Source: Kyrpidia tusciae DSM 2912
Lineage (GTDB): Bacteria; Bacillota; Bacilli; Kyrpidiales; Kyrpidiaceae
Reading direction: 5' to 3'
Assembly (NCBI RefSeq): GCF_000092905.1
Contig: NC_014098.1
Coordinates: 1-64,000 of the forward strand
Length of the DNA: 64,000 nucleotides
In this document: positions 60,377 through 64,000 of the stretch, in pieces
How the letters are laid out: every line of letters starts with the position of its first letter
Numbering within the stretch: the first letter of the stretch is position 1
Translations under genes and position numbers: made by a program
The notes under the pieces: generated by a model
Seen by the model: only the letters and a program-made list of their open reading frames with translations
The model's database searches: none
Told to the model about the DNA's origin: nothing

Positions 60377-61297
60377 GTGGTTTGTGAAAAAGCACCGGCA
60401 AAAATCAACCTGTCTTTGGACGTGCTGTACCGTCGGGATGACGGATACCATGAAGTAGAAATGGTCATGCAAACGGTGGATTTGGCTGACCGGGTGTACC
60501 TAGAGGAGGCCGCGGATTTCCAATTGAGTTGCACTCACCCCAAGCTGCCCACCGACGAACGCAACCTAGCTCTCCGGGCAGCGAAATTGTTGCAGCAAGA
60601 GACGGGTTGTCATCGCGGCGCATCGATTCACCTCGACAAACGCATCCCGTTGTCGGCGGGGCTCGCGGGCGGGTCCAGCGACGCTGCGGCGGTGCTAAGA
60701 GGTCTCAATCGTTTGTGGGGGCTGGGGTTGACCACAGATGAACTGGCGGAACTCGGGGCAAAGCTGGGGTCGGATGTGCCCTTTTGTGTGTACGGCGGCA
60801 CGGCGCTCGCCCAAGGGCGGGGAGAGAGGATCACGATCCTGCCGTCCTGCCCTCCGGCGTGGGTAATTCTGGTTCACCCACCCATTCCGGTGTCCACCGC
60901 CGCGGTCTACGGGAGGCTACGGCTAGATAAGGTGACGGAACACCCGAAAACGGCCCAGATGGTTGAGGCGATTCGCGAGAAGGACCTTGGGCGCATCTCC
61001 CAGCGGCTCGGCAACGTCTTAGAGACGGTCACCTTCGATCTTTATCCGGAAGTGAGGCGGCTCAAAGCCCGAATGGTTCAGTTTGGTGCTTCAGGGGCGT
61101 TGATGTCGGGCAGCGGCCCCACGGTGTTCGGCCTGGTGGACAGGCAGTCGAAGGCGGAACGAATTTATCATGCCTTTCGCGGCTTCGTCCGGGAAGTGTA
61201 TCTGACCCGGGTGTGCGGTTTAAACGACGACATTGTGGGAAAGCGGAGGGAACCTGATGGATGCGATCGTCCTCGCGGGAGGGAGCGTTTCCGATAA
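60377..61297 (+). CDS. ispE: 4-diphosphocytidyl-2-C-methyl-D-erythritol kinase
   Basis: GHMP kinase of the MEP isoprenoid pathway, 306 residues from GTG 60377 after [44 protein letters not shown] near residue 92 (ATP loop) and [17 protein letters not shown] near residue 235 are intact. The C-terminus is longer than usual and is basic ([18 protein letters not shown]), because the frame runs 41 bases into the next gene. Confidence 0.95.
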   Translation: MVCEKAPAKINLSLDVLYRRDDGYHEVEMVMQTVDLADRVYLEEAADFQLSCTHPKLPTDERNLALRAAKLLQQETGCHRGASIHLDKRIPLSAGLAGGSSDAAAVLRGLNRLWGLGLTTDELAELGAKLGSDVPFCVYGGTALAQGRGERITILPSCPPAWVILVHPPIPVSTAAVYGRLRLDKVTEHPKTAQMVEAIREKDLGRISQRLGNVLETVTFDLYPEVRRLKARMVQFGASGALMSGSGPTVFGLVDRQSKAERIYHAFRGFVREVYLTRVCGLNDDIVGKRREPDGCDRPRGRERFR

Positions 61298-62000
61298 GAA
61301 CGGTCCGAAGGCCCTCTGGTCCATTCAAGGGCGGGCGATGGTGGACTATGTTTTGGACGCCCTGTCCGCGGCAGGCGATATGGAGCGGATTGCCGTGGTG
61401 GGGCAAACGAGTGGATCATCACCCAGGGCGGTCTGGTTGCCCGGGTCGGGCTCCATTGTCGATCATCTGAAGGCTGCCCTGGAGTTTCTCGGTCGGCCCC
61501 GGGGGGAGTATGTGCTCATTGCCACCTGTGACGTACCGTTGTTAACCGGGGCGATGGTCGAAGACTTTCTGGGCCGTTGCCGGCCGTTTCGCCGGGATTT
61601 CTATTATCCCATCGTGCGCAGGGAAGATTGCGAGCGGGAACTCCCGGGGATTCGGCGAACGTATGTGAAGCTTCGGGACGGCACGTTCACGGGCGGGAAT
61701 CTGTTTGTGATTCGCGACGACGTGTTGAGCCGGATCCTCCCGGTGATCGACCGTTTCATCCGCAACCGGAAGAATCCTCTGCGCTTGTCGAAGGAGCTCG
61801 GGTGGAGTTTCACCGTTCGGTTGGCGGCCAGCCGGGTGGTGGGAGTGCTATCGATTGATCAACTGGAGTCCCGGGTGAGGGAGTTGTTTGCCGTTCGAGC
61901 ATCTGCAGTGATCTGTCCCCATGCCGCCATTGGCGCCGATGTGGATGAACCCGAAGATTTGGGATGGGTGGACCGGGCTTTGTCGGCGAGATTGTCATAA
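61257..62000 (+). CDS. Nucleotidyltransferase-family protein (MobA-like)
   Basis: 247-residue protein with the sugar/nucleotide-transferase start [20 protein letters not shown], a MobA/GlmU-type Rossmann-like fold. [10 protein letters not shown] near residue 82 gives the metal Asp. No second domain is recognised. ATG 61257 follows GCGGAGGG and lies inside the 3' end of ispE in another frame, a 41-base overlap. B. subtilis has no gene here between ispE and purR. The substrate is unknown; molybdopterin guanylyl transfer or sugar-nucleotide synthesis are guesses. Confidence 0.75.
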   Translation: MDAIVLAGGSVSDKNGPKALWSIQGRAMVDYVLDALSAAGDMERIAVVGQTSGSSPRAVWLPGSGSIVDHLKAALEFLGRPRGEYVLIATCDVPLLTGAMVEDFLGRCRPFRRDFYYPIVRREDCERELPGIRRTYVKLRDGTFTGGNLFVIRDDVLSRILPVIDRFIRNRKNPLRLSKELGWSFTVRLAASRVVGVLSIDQLESRVRELFAVRASAVICPHAAIGADVDEPEDLGWVDRALSARLS

Positions 62001-62062
62001 CCCGAAAGAAATGATATATTTTCCGAGGGAATGTTCGGTTTTTAAGATGGGGGATGGCAGGG

Positions 62063-62875
62063 GTGCGCCGCAGCGACCGGTTGGTTTGTTTGACCCAATT
62101 GTTTCTACAGAATCCCCACACCGCCGTGTCGCTGAGCGACCTGGCTGAACGACTGGGGGCCGCGAAGTCCTCGTTGAGTGAAGATTTGTCAATTGTGCGG
62201 GCAGTCTTTGAACAGCAGGGACTCGGCACCTTTGAGACCGCAACGGGGGCTGCGGGGGGGATTCGCTACATCCCGGGCGTGAGTGAAGCCTTCGCGGTGG
62301 ATTTTGTGCGACGGCTTCAGGGGGAGCTGGCTGACGGGGAGCGCATCCTTCCGGGTGGGTTCCTGTTTATGTCCGACATCCTCGGGAGGCCGGATGTCTT
62401 GGATGCCGCCGGAAGGTTGTTTGCCCATCGGTTCGCAGGGGCCGGTGCGGAAGTGGTCATGACGGTGGAGACGAAGGGAATCCCCCTGGCGGTCTCGACG
62501 GCGCGGTATCTCGGGCTTCCCATCGTGGTGGTCCGCCGGAATCAACGTCTGACGGAGGGCTCTGCCGTGAGTTTGAACTACGTGTCGGGATCGGACCGGC
62601 GAATTCAGACGATGTCGTTGTCCCGCCGGTCCCTGCGAGAAGGCAGCCGGGCCCTCATTGTGGACGATTTTATGAAGGCGGGGGGCACGGCCCGGGCGTT
62701 GGTGGAGTTGCTGGCCGAGTTCGGTGGCGAGGCTGTGGGAATCGGCGTGTTTACCGCAACCTTGGAGCCGGAGAAAAAGCTGGTCAGCGAATATGTGTCA
62801 TTGGTGGACATCGGGCGCATGGATGAAGAAAAACGCCGGGTGGAGACGGTTCGCGGCACGTATTTTGGCCGCTGA
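62063..62875 (+). CDS. purR: Purine operon repressor PurR
   Basis: Gram-positive PurR of 270 residues: an N-terminal winged helix (about 1-70, [18 protein letters not shown] and [16 protein letters not shown]) and a phosphoribosyltransferase-like domain with the PRPP loop [16 protein letters not shown] near residue 200. It represses purine synthesis genes; PRPP is the inducer. GTG 62063 gives the family start and leaves nine bases from GGGGG; ATG 62054 lies directly after GGGGG and was thought less likely. Followed by ridA and spoVG as in B. subtilis. Confidence 0.94.
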   Translation: MRRSDRLVCLTQLFLQNPHTAVSLSDLAERLGAAKSSLSEDLSIVRAVFEQQGLGTFETATGAAGGIRYIPGVSEAFAVDFVRRLQGELADGERILPGGFLFMSDILGRPDVLDAAGRLFAHRFAGAGAEVVMTVETKGIPLAVSTARYLGLPIVVVRRNQRLTEGSAVSLNYVSGSDRRIQTMSLSRRSLREGSRALIVDDFMKAGGTARALVELLAEFGGEAVGIGVFTATLEPEKKLVSEYVSLVDIGRMDEEKRRVETVRGTYFGR

Positions 62876-62907
62876 TTCGGTCCGCCGGCAGGAAGGGACG
62901 ATGGAGG

Positions 62908-63297
62908 ATGGCAGGACAGATCATTTTAACGCCGAAGGCTCCCGGGGCGATCGGCCCTTATTCTCAAGCGATTCGTTGCGGGTCATTCGTTTTTACATCG
63001 GGGCAAATCCCTCTCACCCCAGAGGGGCAAATGGTGACGGGGGACATCCGCGAGCAGACCCGGCAGGTATTCGCCAACCTAGAGGCGGTATTGAAAGCAG
63101 CTGGGGCGAGTTTTGCAGACGTGGTCAAGGCGACCGTTTTTTTAGCGGATATGAATGATTTTGCCCCGATGAATGAAGTCTATGAGGAAGTGCTCGGCGC
63201 GTATAAACCCGCCCGGACGACGGTCCAGGCGGCGGGGCTGCCGAAAGGCGCGGGGGTCGAGATCGAATTGATCGCCGTGATTTCAGAATCGATTTGA
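62908..63297 (+). CDS. ridA: RidA-family deaminase (YabJ)
   Basis: 129-residue trimeric protein that removes reactive enamine/imine intermediates. [41 protein letters not shown] and [20 protein letters not shown] are family blocks, including the Arg in PARTTV that binds the substrate carboxylate. YabJ is needed for purR-dependent regulation in B. subtilis and lies next to purR here too. Confidence 0.95.
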   Translation: MAGQIILTPKAPGAIGPYSQAIRCGSFVFTSGQIPLTPEGQMVTGDIREQTRQVFANLEAVLKAAGASFADVVKATVFLADMNDFAPMNEVYEEVLGAYKPARTTVQAAGLPKGAGVEIELIAVISESI

Positions 63298-63366
63298 ATG
63301 GCGCTAAACAGGTTTCGGATCTGACGCCGTCGAACTCTCCGTCTAAAATGGAGAGGGGGAGTGACC

Positions 63367-63654
63367 GTGGAGATCACGTCGGTCCGTTTAGTTCGGCTCA
63401 GCGCCGGGAAGCTGCGAGCGTTGGCATCGGTTACCTTTGATGATGAGTTCGTGGTTCACCAGATTCGAGTGATTCACGGAAGCGCCGGATTGTTTGTGGC
63501 CATGCCGGCTAGGCGGACGGCCTCCGGGGCCTATCGAGACATCGCACATCCTGTGTCCGCTTCGTTTCGGTCGAAGGTTCAGGCGGCGGTGTTGGCGGCT
63601 TACGAGGCGCCCATGGAAGGGGAGCCGTCGGACAAAGTGGAGAGCGAGATCTGA
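63367..63654 (+). CDS. spoVG: Septation/sporulation regulator SpoVG
   Basis: 95-residue RNA/DNA-binding protein, EITSVRLVRLSAGKLRALASV, FVVHQIRVIHGSAGLFVAMPA and DIAHPVSASFR being family blocks. GTG 63367 (MEITSV) lies seven bases after GAGAGGGGG; GTG 63361 is too close. AGGTTT near 63310 and GAACT near 63331 resemble a sigma-H promoter loosely. Followed by glmU as in B. subtilis. Confidence 0.94.
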   Translation: MEITSVRLVRLSAGKLRALASVTFDDEFVVHQIRVIHGSAGLFVAMPARRTASGAYRDIAHPVSASFRSKVQAAVLAAYEAPMEGEPSDKVESEI

Positions 63655-63717
63655 AGGGCTGCGGGTCCCGGGCGAAGGATGTCACACCGACGGCGGCCGT
63701 CACCTTTTGTGCGACGG

Positions 63718-63746
63718 TTGAATCCCCTATAGTGATGAGTTATAGT
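63718..63746 (+). promoter_or_regulatory. Predicted glmU promoter
   Basis: TTGAAT at 63718-63723, 17-bp spacer and TATAGT at 63741-63746. Confidence 0.55.
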
Positions 63747-63808
63747 GTTTTACCGGAAACGCCAGTGTCCGTGCCGGTCCGGGCGGAGAGGCGACGGGGG
63801 GATGGTCA

Positions 63809-64000
63809 TTGACGCAGCGAAACGCCGTGGTTTTGGCGGCCGGGCTCGGGACCCGGATGAAATCCCGCAGGCACAAGGTGGTTCACGAAGTATGTGGTCA
63901 ACCGATGATTCGGCACGTCGTGGACCATCTGAAGGCGAGTCAAGTGGACCGGATCGTCGTAGTGGTGGGTCACTTGGCGGAGCAGGTCCGGGCCGTCTTA
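63809..64000 (+). CDS. glmU: Bifunctional GlcNAc-1-phosphate uridyltransferase/acetyltransferase (5' part)
   Basis: The first 64 codons only; the gene runs out of the window. NAVVLAAGLGTRMKSRRHK is the nucleotide-binding start of GlmU, and HEVCGQPMIRHVVDHL follows as expected. The enzyme makes UDP-GlcNAc for cell wall synthesis. TTG 63809 follows GGGGGGA. Its position after spoVG matches B. subtilis gcaD/glmU. Confidence 0.92.
   Translation, partial: MTQRNAVVLAAGLGTRMKSRRHKVVHEVCGQPMIRHVVDHLKASQVDRIVVVVGHLAEQVRAVL

Overview
The window is the origin-proximal part of a Gram-positive, endospore-forming chromosome of moderately high G+C. Gene order follows the Bacillus subtilis origin almost gene for gene: dnaA-dnaN-rlbA-recF-remB-gyrB-gyrA-rrn-guaB-dacA-pdxS-pdxT-tRNA-Ser, then tadA-SRP RNA-dnaX-ybaB-recR-yaaL-bofA, tmk-darA-yaaR-holB-ricT-yabA-rsmI-abrB-metG-tatD-rnmV-rsmA, yabG-veg-sspF-ispE-purR-ridA-spoVG-glmU. 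yabG, sspF, bofA and spoVG mark a spore former. The 16S sequence and this gene set suggest an Alicyclobacillaceae-type organism, possibly Kyrpidia; that name is an inference and needs a 16S search.

Layout. 1-9.2 kb: oriC (DnaA boxes on both sides of dnaA), replication and recombination genes, DNA gyrase. 9.2-14.3 kb: one rRNA operon (16S-23S-5S, no spacer tRNA) with two candidate promoters and a strong terminator. 14.4-19.2 kb: IMP dehydrogenase, a D,D-carboxypeptidase, pyridoxal phosphate synthase and tRNA-Ser(UGA). 19.4-21.8 kb: two divergent DedA-family genes, one translationally coupled to a PAP2 phosphatase, perhaps a lipid-carrier recycling unit; serS, which occupies this place in B. 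subtilis, is not seen. 21.9-26.6 kb: accessory island starting at tRNA-Ser(GCU)/tRNA-Arg(CCU), with a tyrosine recombinase, a string of small unknown genes, an HTH/PIN toxin-antitoxin-like pair with a clear operator, and broken IS remnants. 26.6-29.0 kb: three-gene ba3-type oxidase operon including a 50-residue subunit. 29.1-32.0 kb: a small gene broken by a 118-bp MITE-like element, two cell-wall enzymes and a histidine-rich YmaF-type protein. 32.1-64 kb: a return to the conserved core, interrupted by a sensor kinase, fabH and a pseudouridine synthase, a block with YkuK, a DHH phosphoesterase and a glycosyltransferase, an FAH-family enzyme, and a cyanophycin module (cphB-cphA) next to a spore SASP gene.

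The core genes serve replication and repair, translation (rRNA, five tRNAs, SRP RNA, tadA, metG, rsmA, rsmI, rnmV), nucleotide supply and sporulation. Most are tightly packed on the plus strand with overlapping stop and start codons. Minus-strand exceptions are one dedA, the TA pair and IS remnants, the oxidase operon, the LysM peptidase, ymaF, abrB and one glycosyltransferase.

The most interesting points are the MITE insertion whose removal together with one CTAG copy restores a reading frame, the TA-like operon with its promoter and perfect inverted repeat, the very short leaders ending in terminator hairpins before gyrB and metG, the cyanophycin genes beside sspF, and tadA ending inside a tRNA-Ser gene. 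Start sites were often moved downstream of the longest possible frame because ribosome binding sites and family alignments favour a later codon.
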